Positions 7,869-16,365 of a stretch of DNA of 49,994 bases are shown in pieces (position 1 is the stretch's first letter; each line of letters begins with the position of its first letter). A program made the translations under genes and the position numbers. This DNA is from Kordiimonadales bacterium (GTDB lineage Bacteria; Pseudomonadota; Alphaproteobacteria; Sphingomonadales; Kordiimonadaceae): positions 1 to 49,994 of the forward strand of contig WFTS01000045.1 of assembly GCA_015485385.1 (NCBI GenBank), written 5' to 3'. The notes beneath the pieces were generated by a model that was not told where the DNA came from, ran no database searches, and was given only the letters and a program-made list of their open reading frames with translations.

Positions 7869-9221
7869 TTACAAGGCCGCTGCTTTATCGACATCAGCTT
7901 GGCGGGCTTCTTCTGCAACAAGGGCTGCAGCATACGGTTTACGGCCCCACTGATAAAAAGCAATACATAAGGGCGTGGTGATAGCTGCAAGCAAGAGCAG
8001 GGAATAATGTAATTTCATCGGGTCGCCACCAAACAATTGATCAGTGAAAAGCCCAAGCAAATAAGGCCCTGCGCCGTAGCCAATGAGACTGGTGCAAAGC
8101 ACATACATCGCCACCACTTGCCCGCGCATCTGGTTGGGGGTGATCAACTGCAAGCTGGCGTAAGCTACGCCAGACGGCAGATTGATGAACAGATTAAACA
8201 CACCCAGAATAATCCACGCTGTGGTGGCATCAGGTGCGAACGGAAACAATATGCCGGGAATAGCATAGCCAAGCGGTGCAGCCATAAGGGCTAGCATATG
8301 ACCGTCTTTGCGGCCTTTCTTGTACCAGCGGTCAGCTAAATACCCCCCAAGGAGCAAGCCCAAAGGCCCGGTGATTATGGAAATTGTGCCAAAGGTAATA
8401 CCCACTTCAGCAGGCCCCAAATCATGGTAGCTGCTAAAATAAAGCGCGATGAAAGTGGCGCTGCCAAAACCAAGTGCGGCATTGAGCGATACACCAAGGC
8501 AAATGGCGGCATAGGCTTTGCCGCGTTTTATAACATGGTTTGCCACCTCGCGCACCGGCAGCGCGCCACCCGCACCGCTTATGCCTTTGCGCACGGGTTC
8601 TTTGAATGTCCATAGCAGTGCGGTTAGCAACATGCCCGGCAGACCCACCATCAAAAACACTTTTTGCCAGCCGGAGATCAATCCATGTCCTGGAACAGTG
8701 ATGTCGGGCACCATGTCCGCAAGACCAATAACGCTGCCGCCAACAATGAAAGCCAGAGCCGTGCCCACAGGAATGCCCATCGCATAAACGGATAGCGCCG
8801 TGGATAATTTATGCTTAGGGAAGCTGTCAGCCAGCAAACTGTTGGCTGCGGGGGATAAGGTTGCCTCCCCTACACCGACACCGATCCGAAACAGAAACAA
8901 CCCGGTAAAACTTCGCGCAAGCGCCGTAGCGGCTGTCATCAGGCTCCAAAAAAACAGGCCGACCGCGATCAGACCACGGCGGCTTTTGCTGTCGGCGATA
9001 CGGGCGCAAAACAGGCCAAAAATTGTGTAAAATACGGCGAAGGTAAACCCCGTAAGCAAGCCAAATTGCGTATAGCTGATACCAAAATCTTTGATAATAG
9101 CTGCGCCCAAAAGGCCTAGTATCTGGCGGTCAATGAAGGAAAAGGTATAAATCACCAACAGCAGGATCACGATATACCAAGCGACAGCTGGTTTAGGGTA
9201 TCCGTTTTCTGGCTCTGACAT
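7869..9221 (-). CDS. Major facilitator superfamily transporter (spinster-like)
   Basis: A 450-residue inner-membrane carrier with twelve predicted helices. Early motifs YTFSFIDRQILGLLGAAIIK and FGLLTGFTFAVFYTIFGL, plus RIGVGVGEATLSPAANSLLA, match the spinster/hexuronate-like MFS_1 group widespread in alphaproteobacteria. The MFS motif A region reads ARIADSKSRR, and the second half repeats it as GGYLADRWYKKGRKDG. The substrate cannot be read from the sequence; relatives are associated with organic acids, sphingolipids or sugar acids. It stands alone, between the psp terminator and sufE. Confidence 0.9.
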   Translation of the reverse strand: MSEPENGYPKPAVAWYIVILLLVIYTFSFIDRQILGLLGAAIIKDFGISYTQFGLLTGFTFAVFYTIFGLFCARIADSKSRRGLIAVGLFFWSLMTAATALARSFTGLFLFRIGVGVGEATLSPAANSLLADSFPKHKLSTALSVYAMGIPVGTALAFIVGGSVIGLADMVPDITVPGHGLISGWQKVFLMVGLPGMLLTALLWTFKEPVRKGISGAGGALPVREVANHVIKRGKAYAAICLGVSLNAALGFGSATFIALYFSSYHDLGPAEVGITFGTISIITGPLGLLLGGYLADRWYKKGRKDGHMLALMAAPLGYAIPGILFPFAPDATTAWIILGVFNLFINLPSGVAYASLQLITPNQMRGQVVAMYVLCTSLIGYGAGPYLLGLFTDQLFGGDPMKLHYSLLLLAAITTPLCIAFYQWGRKPYAAALVAEEARQADVDKAAAL

Positions 9222-9364
9222 TACCTATGCTCCCCGCATCTTTGTTGAAGACCCCTTCGAGTAGTTAGGCCTTTTCTTATGGCGGTCAATTCTATAGACG
9301 TCTGATAAAGAGAAGGCCATCATTAAGTCATGCTGCTTATTTGGCGGCCAAGGCTTTGCAACAT

Positions 9365-9796
9365 ATGGAACGTTTGATGCCCGCACAACATATAGACTTA
9401 GACGAAATCACCGACACCTTCGAGTTCCTCGACGATTGGGAAGAGCGTTATAAATATATCATCGACCTAGGCAAACAGTTGGAGCCTCTTGGAGCAGATG
9501 AAATGACCGATACGTTCAAAGTGCGCGGGTGCCAAAGCCAAGTATGGCTGATCCCTACAGTGGACGGGGACGGGCGCATTCAACTGCGCGGTGACAGCGA
9601 TGCCTTTATCGTTAAAGGGTTGGTGGCGGTTATGCTGGCGATTTATTCCGGCAAAACAGCCTCAGAGATTTTGGCAATCGATGCCAAAGATATCCTGAGC
9701 CGCCTTGAACTAGCATCGCACTTGTCGCCCATGCGCGCGAATGGATTATTTTCAATGGTTGAACGTATCAGGGCCATTGCCTCTGCTGCTGAATAG
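9365..9796 (+). CDS. sufE: SufE family sulfur acceptor for Fe-S cluster assembly
   Basis: A 143-residue protein of the SufE/CsdE family, which takes persulfide from the cysteine desulfurase SufS in the cytoplasm. The active Cys is residue 56 in FKVRGCQSQVW, and the N-terminal ITDTFEFLDDWEERYKYIIDLG is the family signature. The frame is open to a TTG at 9341, but the ATG at 9365 or 9377 fits family length better; GGAA precedes 9377. No suf operon is adjacent. It is monocistronic, ended by a bidirectional hairpin. Confidence 0.93.
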   Translation: MERLMPAQHIDLDEITDTFEFLDDWEERYKYIIDLGKQLEPLGADEMTDTFKVRGCQSQVWLIPTVDGDGRIQLRGDSDAFIVKGLVAVMLAIYSGKTASEILAIDAKDILSRLELASHLSPMRANGLFSMVERIRAIASAAE

Positions 9797-9814
9797 GGCC
9801 TCTTTTGTCCAAGA

Positions 9815-9838
9815 AAAAGGGGCCCTGAGACCCCTTTT
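9815..9838. terminator. Bidirectional intrinsic terminator between sufE and the NSS transporter
   Basis: AAAAGGGG (9815-9822) and CCCCTTTT (9831-9838) form an 8-base stem with an 8-base loop. The T-run on either strand lets it serve both convergent genes. Confidence 0.85.
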
Positions 9839-9875
9839 ATACGGTTATAGTGTTATGCTTTTATGCCGATAAATC

Positions 9876-11228
9876 TTAGAAGCCAAAAACGATATTGTAA
9901 AAGACGACCAAGATCGCAAATGGGCAAATATATTTGATCATAAAGTACCAAATGCGAAACCAGGATTCGTTCATCGCCAGCTCGTCCATAATGCTTTTTC
10001 GGCTGATAAACCAACCAATGAAAAGCGCCATGAACATACCAGCTAGCGGCATCATTAGATTATTGGTGATATAGCTTTTGAAGCCAATGATGCTTTTGCC
10101 AAAGATTGTCACATCACTTAGCACCCCAAAACCAAGGCTAGAGAGCGACCCTAGAAGGAAAGCGGCTATGCCAATTATGAAGGCCGCTTTTTTGCGGCTT
10201 AATTTATCCGTTTCTTCAAGATAGCTTACCGATGGTTCAAGCAAACTGATGCTGCTTGTGATTGCGGCAACGGTCAGCAGCCCAAAGAAAAATGTGCCAA
10301 TGACCGCCCCGCCAGTCATTTGTCCAAAGGCAATCGGCAGTGTCATGAACACAAGCCCCTCTTCTTTTCCGACACTAAGATCAAAAGCAAAAACGATCGG
10401 GAAAATAGCTAGCCCCGCGAGGATGGCCACGGCACTATCCGCGCCAGCAATTGTGATTGCGGCCTTGCCAATGTTGACATCCTTGGTGAGATACGAGCCG
10501 TAAACCATGATCGACCCCAGTGCGAGCGAGAGCGAAAAGAAGCTTTGCCCTAATGCGTTCAGGGCAACGTCAGCATTCATTTTGCTCCAGTCTGGTGCAA
10601 ACAAAAAGTTAACAGCGGCTGTAAATTCGCCTGTCACACCAGAATAAATTACAAGTCCGACCAACAGCACGAACAAGGCTGGCATTAAAATTGTGACGGC
10701 TTTCTCTAAGCCCCCTTCAACACCGCGCAAAACAATTCCGACCGTGATCGCCATAAAGGCCGCGTGCCACACTAGGGGGGTTACCGGGTTTGTGACCAAA
10801 CTATTGAAATGGGCTTCAGCCCCTTCTTTGGTGATACCCGTCATGCCCCCAGAGAAAGCTTCCACCACATAAGACAGTGTCCAGCCACCAACAACGCTGT
10901 AGAAGCTGATAACAATGAAAGACCCAATAACGCCTGACCAGCCAACCAGTGACCACCAGTTGGTGCGGCCTTCTTCTTTGGCGATCTTTTCCATGGAACG
11001 GATTGGCGAAAGCTGGCCCCGTCGGCCAAGCGATAGTTCAGCCACCAAAAGGGGTGTGCCGATCAGAAAAACAAAGGCCAGATAAACAAGAACAAAAGCG
11101 CCGCCTCCGCCTGCATTTGCTTCATACGGAAATTTCCAAATATTTCCCAGTCCAACCGCGCTGCCGACAGCCGCCATTATGAATGCCCAGCGTGACGACC
11201 AATGTGCGTGTTGTTTAGCTCCCGCCAT
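9876..11228 (-). CDS. Sodium-dependent transporter, neurotransmitter:sodium symporter (NSS/SNF) family
   Basis: A 450-residue LeuT-fold membrane protein. The first helix, RWAFIMAAVGSAVGLGNIWK followed by FPYEANAGGGGAFV, carries the unwound sodium- and substrate-binding region of NSS proteins, and TPLLVAELSLGRR follows as in MhsT/TnaT-like members. Bacterial NSS proteins import amino acids with sodium. About eleven or twelve helices are expected; the short C-terminus resembles the eleven-helix bacterial type. The substrate cannot be assigned. No operon partner is visible. Confidence 0.93.
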   Translation of the reverse strand: MAGAKQHAHWSSRWAFIMAAVGSAVGLGNIWKFPYEANAGGGGAFVLVYLAFVFLIGTPLLVAELSLGRRGQLSPIRSMEKIAKEEGRTNWWSLVGWSGVIGSFIVISFYSVVGGWTLSYVVEAFSGGMTGITKEGAEAHFNSLVTNPVTPLVWHAAFMAITVGIVLRGVEGGLEKAVTILMPALFVLLVGLVIYSGVTGEFTAAVNFLFAPDWSKMNADVALNALGQSFFSLSLALGSIMVYGSYLTKDVNIGKAAITIAGADSAVAILAGLAIFPIVFAFDLSVGKEEGLVFMTLPIAFGQMTGGAVIGTFFFGLLTVAAITSSISLLEPSVSYLEETDKLSRKKAAFIIGIAAFLLGSLSSLGFGVLSDVTIFGKSIIGFKSYITNNLMMPLAGMFMALFIGWFISRKSIMDELAMNESWFRIWYFMIKYICPFAILVVFYNIVFGF

Positions 11229-11382
11229 AACCCCATACTCCCCTATAATATTTTGTGATATTCTTTATAGTATCTTATGCGCCCAAGTGCAGTGTTCAGC
11301 ACCAATTGGCCGCTATCATAGGGGCTCGTCTCTGGTTGATCCAGCCTGAATTTTTCAAAGTTCAAAGCGGGGGATAGGTCCC

Positions 11383-12210
11383 TTAGTTGGATGTATCCAA
11401 GACGGCGCAATATTCGCCTTGGCTTTTGACAGAATCGCACAAATCAACGGCTTCGGCTCTGTCGTTCAGACGCACACCAAGCCGGATGGCCGGTCCGTTC
11501 ACATCAACCTCCCACTGGTCAATGATGCCTTCAAGGGCAGGGTATTTTGCCTCAATTGTGCTGCGGTTCTCAGTGGCGGATTCTATTGACCGGTATGAGG
11601 ATAGATGCACAAACCACTGGCCAAAAGGGGATTGACTTCCCGGGCGGTTTACTGCCCGTCGTGGGCCATCATATGGTATATTGCCCCCCTTATTGCTTTG
11701 GTTGTTGGCTGTGGTTTTTGCTGGCGGCAAACCTTTATGAAGCTGCAACATGGGCCGCAGATTAACATCTAGGACTGCGAGGTCGCGTGCGACAGCAGCA
11801 AGCCTTTTGGCAGCCTCACCGCTTACGGTACCGTCTGCAAGAACGCGTCTACCGCAGCGCACGCTGACACGGTCCTGTGCATCGGATTGCATCAGCTTTG
11901 CATACATCATGCGTGCGCGTGCAGCGTGGCCGGCCTCTTCCGTTGCTATGGCAATAAAAAAGCGGTCTGCCGCTGACATCAAAGGTTCTGACGCCATAAT
12001 TGCGATCGCATCTTCTGCATGGCCTTCGCATACCGCGCCCAAAACATCGCGCTGCATACGGGCGGTCCCGCCGTTTGCCCCTGTTGGAGCCCCGCCAGTT
12101 CCAAGAATGTTTAAACTAGAGCAGGCCGCAAGAAAGCTAAGCGCGCTCAGCGCACTGACCAAGCGAGCACGGCCCCAATTGGCATGGTTCATATCACTGC
12201 GGGCGGGCAT
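11383..12210 (-). CDS. SPOR domain-containing lipoprotein
   Basis: A 275-residue predicted lipoprotein. The lipobox SFLAAC places the modified Cys at residue 30. The middle (about 45-170) is helical and may be TPR-like (EGHAEDAIAIMASEPLMSAA); its function is not recognised. The C-terminus (about 197-272, FGQWFVHLSSYRSIESATEN onward) is a SPOR domain, a fold that binds denuded septal peptidoglycan. Its start overlaps the end of the carbonic-anhydrase-like gene by 17 bases with AGGA well placed, so translation is probably coupled. An in-frame ATG at 12192 is an alternative but lacks a ribosome-binding site. Septal or cell-wall localisation is inferred from the SPOR fold. Confidence 0.82.
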   Translation of the reverse strand: MPARSDMNHANWGRARLVSALSALSFLAACSSLNILGTGGAPTGANGGTARMQRDVLGAVCEGHAEDAIAIMASEPLMSAADRFFIAIATEEAGHAARARMMYAKLMQSDAQDRVSVRCGRRVLADGTVSGEAAKRLAAVARDLAVLDVNLRPMLQLHKGLPPAKTTANNQSNKGGNIPYDGPRRAVNRPGSQSPFGQWFVHLSSYRSIESATENRSTIEAKYPALEGIIDQWEVDVNGPAIRLGVRLNDRAEAVDLCDSVKSQGEYCAVLDTSN

Positions 12211-12955
12211 CGAGGATCATCCTGTTTTTGCGGGCTTGCAAGGGGCGGGCGCTGTCGCCGCCGACAACGCTTTTTACCAATTCAATTTGGTTTTTAGAAA
12301 GCTGGATGGGTTTTTTCAGCACATACCAGCTGACACCTTCAGTACAAGGCGGCGTGGTAAGAGAGCCCATATAGCGGAAATAGGCTTTATCGGTGGGCAT
12401 CAGATCGCGCGCATTCACCATAACTTTCTCTTGTTTCATCTTTTGGCCGGGCTCAAGAGGGATATTGTCCAGAAACTCCTGAGCCGCTAAATTATGCTTG
12501 CCTTCTTTTACCAAGCTTTCAATGATCGCCCATTGTCCGTTGGCTGCTTTATGCCGAAACTGGATCGACATGGGATAAACTTTGCCAGCAATTGTGTGTT
12601 CGGCAGGGGTATGAAAGCTTAGATCTGTGAGGGTGAATATTTTGTTACCAACCGTAAGGTAGCTTCCTTTGCTATAGGCCATCGTGATAAGCCGACCATC
12701 ATTTTTCATGTCAATCGGAGCGACTTTATAGCCGGTGATAAGCCGGTGCATAATCACCGGATCAGTGCCTTCTATATTGATGGGGCTTTGGCGCTGGCCG
12801 CTTCGGCACAGGGCGCTGCCCGGCAATTTGGACCAGGCCTTTGGGCCTTTATCGCCAGAATAGCTCCAGTCCTCTTGTGCTGAAACACTTGAGAAGGCGA
12901 TCAGAGTTGAAAGAAGGCCCGTTTGTAGGACAGCAGAGATTTTACCCATTTTCAT
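12194..12955 (-). CDS. Alpha-carbonic anhydrase-like secreted protein, zinc site largely lost
   Basis: A 253-residue protein with a signal peptide (cut near SSVSAQ, residue 26) and the alpha-carbonic anhydrase fold: QSPINI at 56-61 and GSLTTPPCTEG at 198-206, with Cys50 and Cys204 placed for the usual disulfide. Active enzymes bind zinc through three His in FHFH and ExHxVH. Here these regions read DLSFH and MSIQFRH, so the first ligand is Ser113, the second (His115) is kept and the third is Gln132. The proton-shuttle position reads NDGR (Arg88). I checked AGC and CAG in the DNA. It is therefore probably not a carbonic anhydrase but a binding or structural relative. ATG 12949 has better ribosome-binding-site spacing than 12955. 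Confidence 0.88.
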   Translation of the reverse strand: MKMGKISAVLQTGLLSTLIAFSSVSAQEDWSYSGDKGPKAWSKLPGSALCRSGQRQSPINIEGTDPVIMHRLITGYKVAPIDMKNDGRLITMAYSKGSYLTVGNKIFTLTDLSFHTPAEHTIAGKVYPMSIQFRHKAANGQWAIIESLVKEGKHNLAAQEFLDNIPLEPGQKMKQEKVMVNARDLMPTDKAYFRYMGSLTTPPCTEGVSWYVLKKPIQLSKNQIELVKSVVGGDSARPLQARKNRMILDARPQ

Positions 12956-13025
12956 TGCCTCTTGCAGTGCTCATGGTAGTTGAGCATGGATTTCTTAAGC
13001 TCAGGCTACAACGAGGCGGCGCTGA

Positions 13026-14477
13026 TTAAAAGCCTGTTTCTACAAGCATGATGTGGGCCAATTTATTGATGGCTGTTGTTATGGTCTTTTCTGGAAAATT
13101 GGCAAAGCCCAACAGCAGGCCTTGGGAGGGTTCATTATCTCTGTATGTGGTTGAAATAGGCAGGGCGCTGAGACCTGCTTTTTGTATAGCTTTCGCCCAC
13201 TGAGCGTCAGTGCTGAAGGCTGATTGCTTTAGGCGGTTGCTGGCACGCGCGATTAAATCTAATCCGGCATCAGACGCTATGACGGTAAAATAGCGGCTTA
13301 ATTGACTGTTGAAACAGCGAATATAATGCTGTTGCCGGGCAGCATGAATTTTCCGCATGCGCCGGATGTGCCGGGCAAAATGGCCCTCGCTGATAAAACG
13401 GCTGAGTGCCAGTTGTCCCATGATCGACGGGAAACTATCGGTTGCTTCGCGCTGTTTTAATACGGGTGTTACCAAATGTTTTGGTAGAACCAGATATCCA
13501 AGCCGGAGGGCGGGGAAGGTTACTTTTGAGAAGCTGCCGCCGTAAATCACACGGCAGCCGCCTTCGATGCCTTGCAAGGAATTCAGTGGGCGGCCTTCAT
13601 ACCGAAATTCGCTATCGTAATCGTCTTCAAGGATCAAACTATCTGTCTGCTGTGCCCATTTGATCAAGTCCAGCCGACGGGCTGTAGGCATGGTGATACC
13701 AAGGGGATATTGGTGTGATGGACTGATCACCAACAGGTTTTGTTTGTGCCTGTTGGTGGGAACGCACGCCCCGGATTTATCAACAGGCGTGAAGCACATT
13801 GTTGGCATGCAGGTTTTTGCTGTGCGCAAAAGGCCATCATAACTAGGGTCTTCAAGGATGATTTTACTGCTGGCTCCCAAGAGACTATCGGCGATCAGTT
13901 TCATGCCTTGCTGAAGGCCTGAGACAATTAATATTTGCGCAGGGTTAGCGATAACAGAGCGCGTGTTTGAAAGATAAGCTGCGATCGCTTGGCGCAGCGG
14001 CAGATAACCCTTTGGATCACTGTGATACAGTACGCTGTGATCCGCGTGGCGCCACGCACTGCTGCCCATGCGCCCCCAAATATCTTTTGGAAAAACATCA
14101 ATAGCGGGCAGGCCTGTATGCGGCGGCTCTGGTGAATTGTTTGGCTTTAGGTCATGTGCTTCGCTTGAGGGTTGACGCTTGTGGGCGCTTTGATTTGGCG
14201 CGGGCTTGCTGAAATCATCCGGCAAATCACTGGCCACAAAAGTACCGGCCCCGCGCCGCGTTTCTAAATAGCCTTCAGCGATCAATTGATCATAGACAGC
14301 AAGCACGCTATTGCGTGAAACAGCTTGATCTTTTGCAAATACCCGACTGGCCGGAAGCCTTGCACCCGGAGGCAAAGCCCCACTAAGCACCGCAGCGCGT
14401 ATCCGTGCGTGTAATCTTTGCTGTAATGTGAGGCCTGCTTGCTGCGGCATGTCCGTAGGGTTTTCAGTCATTTTCAT
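13026..14477 (-). CDS. MocR/PdxR-type transcriptional regulator (GntR HTH fused to aminotransferase-like domain)
   Basis: A 483-residue regulator. Residues about 17-82 are a GntR winged helix (LPASRVFAKDQAVSRNSVLA), followed by a linker (about 85-120) and a fold-type I aminotransferase domain (about 125-480) with the PLP Lys at 318 in GGSFSKVTFPALRLGY and the Asp in LILEDDYDSEFRY. MocR proteins sense PLP or related amines, and the PdxR branch controls vitamin B6 genes. It is divergent from a pyridoxamine-phosphate-oxidase-like gene, which supports a B6-related role, but no pdxST or pdxK is nearby, so the exact ligand is open. Confidence 0.9.
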   Translation of the reverse strand: MKMTENPTDMPQQAGLTLQQRLHARIRAAVLSGALPPGARLPASRVFAKDQAVSRNSVLAVYDQLIAEGYLETRRGAGTFVASDLPDDFSKPAPNQSAHKRQPSSEAHDLKPNNSPEPPHTGLPAIDVFPKDIWGRMGSSAWRHADHSVLYHSDPKGYLPLRQAIAAYLSNTRSVIANPAQILIVSGLQQGMKLIADSLLGASSKIILEDPSYDGLLRTAKTCMPTMCFTPVDKSGACVPTNRHKQNLLVISPSHQYPLGITMPTARRLDLIKWAQQTDSLILEDDYDSEFRYEGRPLNSLQGIEGGCRVIYGGSFSKVTFPALRLGYLVLPKHLVTPVLKQREATDSFPSIMGQLALSRFISEGHFARHIRRMRKIHAARQQHYIRCFNSQLSRYFTVIASDAGLDLIARASNRLKQSAFSTDAQWAKAIQKAGLSALPISTTYRDNEPSQGLLLGFANFPEKTITTAINKLAHIMLVETGF

Positions 14478-14481
14478 GGAT

Positions 14482-14530
14482 AATTGGTACCATCATTATA
14501 GAGATATTGGATCTTTTTAAGGTATCAATT
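14482..14530. promoter_or_regulatory. Candidate operator for the MocR-type regulator
   Basis: In the divergent gap AATTGGTACC (14482-14491) is matched by GGTATCAATT (14521-14530), an inverted repeat with one mismatch. A further direct half-copy ATTGG occurs at 14506-14510, 23 bases after the first. MocR proteins are known to bind spaced direct or inverted half-sites in such gaps. Assignment to the neighbouring regulator is inference. Confidence 0.5.
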
Positions 14531-14578
14531 GCATGTCATATCCTCAAGGGTGTTTCCGTACAGGCTGAGCGAAAATCA

Positions 14579-15280
14579 GTGACCAATACCCTAAAACCAG
14601 TGAGACAAACTGTGACACAAGATTTCCCTCAAAATGACCGCAACCGCATACGGCGTGGGCATTTGCGCGCCAAATATGATGTATCCACAGTGTGCGCTAT
14701 TCTTGATAGCCATTTTTTATGCCATGTGGGCTTTGAAATTGATGGTCAGCCACATGCTATTCCGACCTGCCACTGGCGCGAGGGCAATAGGCTTTATTGG
14801 CATGGATCATCGAAAAGCCAAATGATCACCCACCTAGCGGCAGGCAACCCGGCCTGTGTTACCGTAACCCAATTGGACGGCTTGGTTTTAGCGCGCTCGG
14901 CCTTCTCTACAAGCGTCAATTACCGCTCGGTTATGTGTTACGGCACACCGTCTCTTGTCACCGATGAGGCTGAATTTGACCGCCAAATGAAACTGTTTTT
15001 CGAGCAAATTGTGCCCGGGCGTTGGGACCAACTGCGCCCGATGACTGCGCAAGAACGCAAGGCCACAGGTTTGTTGGTGATGGAAATTGACGACGCTGCC
15101 GCGAAAGTCCGCGCCGCGCCGCCCGGTGACGGTGCAGAAGCCGATTTCCCAGTTTGGGCGGGCGTAATTCCTATCGCAACCGTGCAGCGAGACGCGGTGG
15201 TAGCGCCAGAAGGTGCAAGAGCAGCGCTTAATCACCCAACGCTTGAGCGCTTTTCTTGGCAGAACGACGGGAACAGATAA
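14579..15280 (+). CDS. Pyridoxamine 5'-phosphate oxidase family protein (FMN-binding split barrel)
   Basis: A 233-residue member of the PNPOx-like split-barrel superfamily. The motif NRIRRGHLRAKYD followed by SHFLCHVGFEIDGQPHAIPT and LYWHGSSKSQM is typical of the family found next to MocR regulators. These proteins bind FMN, F420 or heme; true PNP oxidase activity is not shown by the sequence. No good ATG exists: the frame is open from TTG 14507, and GTG codons at 14579, 14600 and 14612 are candidates. GTG 14579 is used because GAG lies upstream and family length fits. Its stop overlaps the next ATG (TAATG). Confidence 0.82.
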   Translation: MTNTLKPVRQTVTQDFPQNDRNRIRRGHLRAKYDVSTVCAILDSHFLCHVGFEIDGQPHAIPTCHWREGNRLYWHGSSKSQMITHLAAGNPACVTVTQLDGLVLARSAFSTSVNYRSVMCYGTPSLVTDEAEFDRQMKLFFEQIVPGRWDQLRPMTAQERKATGLLVMEIDDAAAKVRAAPPGDGAEADFPVWAGVIPIATVQRDAVVAPEGARAALNHPTLERFSWQNDGNR

Positions 15281-15585
15281 TGCTTGAGATGCGCCCAAGC
15301 TGTGAAAACTGCGATGCGGACTTGCCCGCTGATAGCACTGAGGCCTGCATTTGCAGCTATGAATGTACATTCTGCGATCAGTGCGTCGAGGAGGTGCTAT
15401 TAAGCGTTTGTCCCAACTGTGGTGGCGGTTTTACAAAGCGCCCCGTGCGGCCGAGCACCGAATGGCGCGCTGGGGTGTCGCTTGCATATCAACCTGCCGC
15501 AACTGAACGCACGTTAAAGCGGGTTGACATTGCAGCCCACCAGAAATTTGTAGACGACATTAAATCTATTTCGGAAGCGAAATGA
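15280..15585 (+). CDS. DUF1272 domain-containing protein
   Basis: A 101-residue protein. The first 50 residues contain eight cysteines in paired arrangement (CENC, CICSYECTFCDQC, CPNCGGG), the DUF1272 signature and a probable zinc-binding module; the rest is helical without known motifs. The function of DUF1272 is not established. The ATG overlaps the upstream stop by one base, so it is translated with the PNPOx-like gene and may belong to the same MocR-controlled unit. Confidence 0.87.
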   Translation: MLEMRPSCENCDADLPADSTEACICSYECTFCDQCVEEVLLSVCPNCGGGFTKRPVRPSTEWRAGVSLAYQPAATERTLKRVDIAAHQKFVDDIKSISEAK

Positions 15586-15604
15586 AGGGGGATTCAAGCC
15601 AAGT

Positions 15605-16120
15605 TTATAAGCTTTTTACACGCAGCAGATCGTAGGCCGTTTGTACTTTATAAAAGCGGTCAGCGGCTTCTGGGTCGCCAGAATTAGAATCCGGGTGATA
15701 CAGTTTGGCAAGTTTTCTATAACTGCGTTTGATGGCGGTCTGGTCAGCGCCAATTTCCAGTTCTAATGTATCAAAAGCGGCTTGTTCAGAGTTGCTGAAG
15801 CCACTTTCGTCAGTAGCCCCGCCCCATTCAAAAGTGCGTGCGCCAGCAAAAGCATTTGAGGTTTCGCTGGTATCCTCTGTGTGGCGACGGGCTTCTTCCT
15901 CGCTCATGCCTTCAAAGAAATTCCAGTTGCGGTTATATTCCCCGGCGTGACTTTGGCAAAAATACCAGCGCTCAGGTGATCCGGGTGCTTTGGGTGCCGG
16001 ATGGTCACCGGTTTCCGAGCAGCCGGAATAATCACACATTCTCAGCGCGGTCGTATCTTGATCGCGGCCATACTCACCCCAACGGGGGAACCCAAAACTT
16101 TTAATATAATCATTCGCCAT
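15605..16120 (-). CDS. J domain-containing protein with N-terminal putative zinc site
   Basis: A 171-residue protein. The C-terminal part (about 115-170) is a J domain with HPD at 142-144 and the flanking IKRSYRKLAKLYHPDSN, so it should stimulate an Hsp70 (DnaK) ATPase. The N-terminal part has Cys29, Cys34, Cys55 and His58 (CDYSGC, YFCQSH), which may bind a metal, followed by GEYNRNWNFFEGMSEEEA, a stretch I associate with a conserved alphaproteobacterial J-protein group. The client is unknown. It converges on the DUF1272 gene with only 19 bases between them. Confidence 0.85.
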   Translation of the reverse strand: MANDYIKSFGFPRWGEYGRDQDTTALRMCDYSGCSETGDHPAPKAPGSPERWYFCQSHAGEYNRNWNFFEGMSEEEARRHTEDTSETSNAFAGARTFEWGGATDESGFSNSEQAAFDTLELEIGADQTAIKRSYRKLAKLYHPDSNSGDPEAADRFYKVQTAYDLLRVKSL

Positions 16121-16365
16121 CCGCCCACTTTAACCCGAACTTGTCTGCTGGTGAAACTAAAAACCAAGCTTTCCTGTGAAATTTATTGCAGGCCTTTGCG
16201 GGATCACTTTAAATGTAATCTAAATGCAATGGGTTTTCTCGCACAAGTGCCGCAAATGCGGCCTAGTGACGAAATCTGTCAGGAGTGTGTCAGTGCAATC
16301 TGGACGCGGCTGATTGTGCTGGCTAGGCTCTGATACCGAGAGTTAAGGCATCAAAGGAGCTACCG
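16121..16365. other. Intergenic region upstream of the Tag-like gene
   Basis: This 245-base gap separates divergent genes. It contains a perfect small hairpin GCCGC-AAAT-GCGGC (16248-16261) and the ribosome-binding site AAAGGAG before the ATG at 16366. I see no tRNA, small ORF or convincing promoter pair. Confidence 0.4.

Noticed and set aside
11750-12490. 246-codon forward frame across the SPOR and carbonic-anhydrase-like genes
   Set aside because: It spans two well-supported reverse-strand genes and has a low-complexity Ala/Arg/Ser translation.
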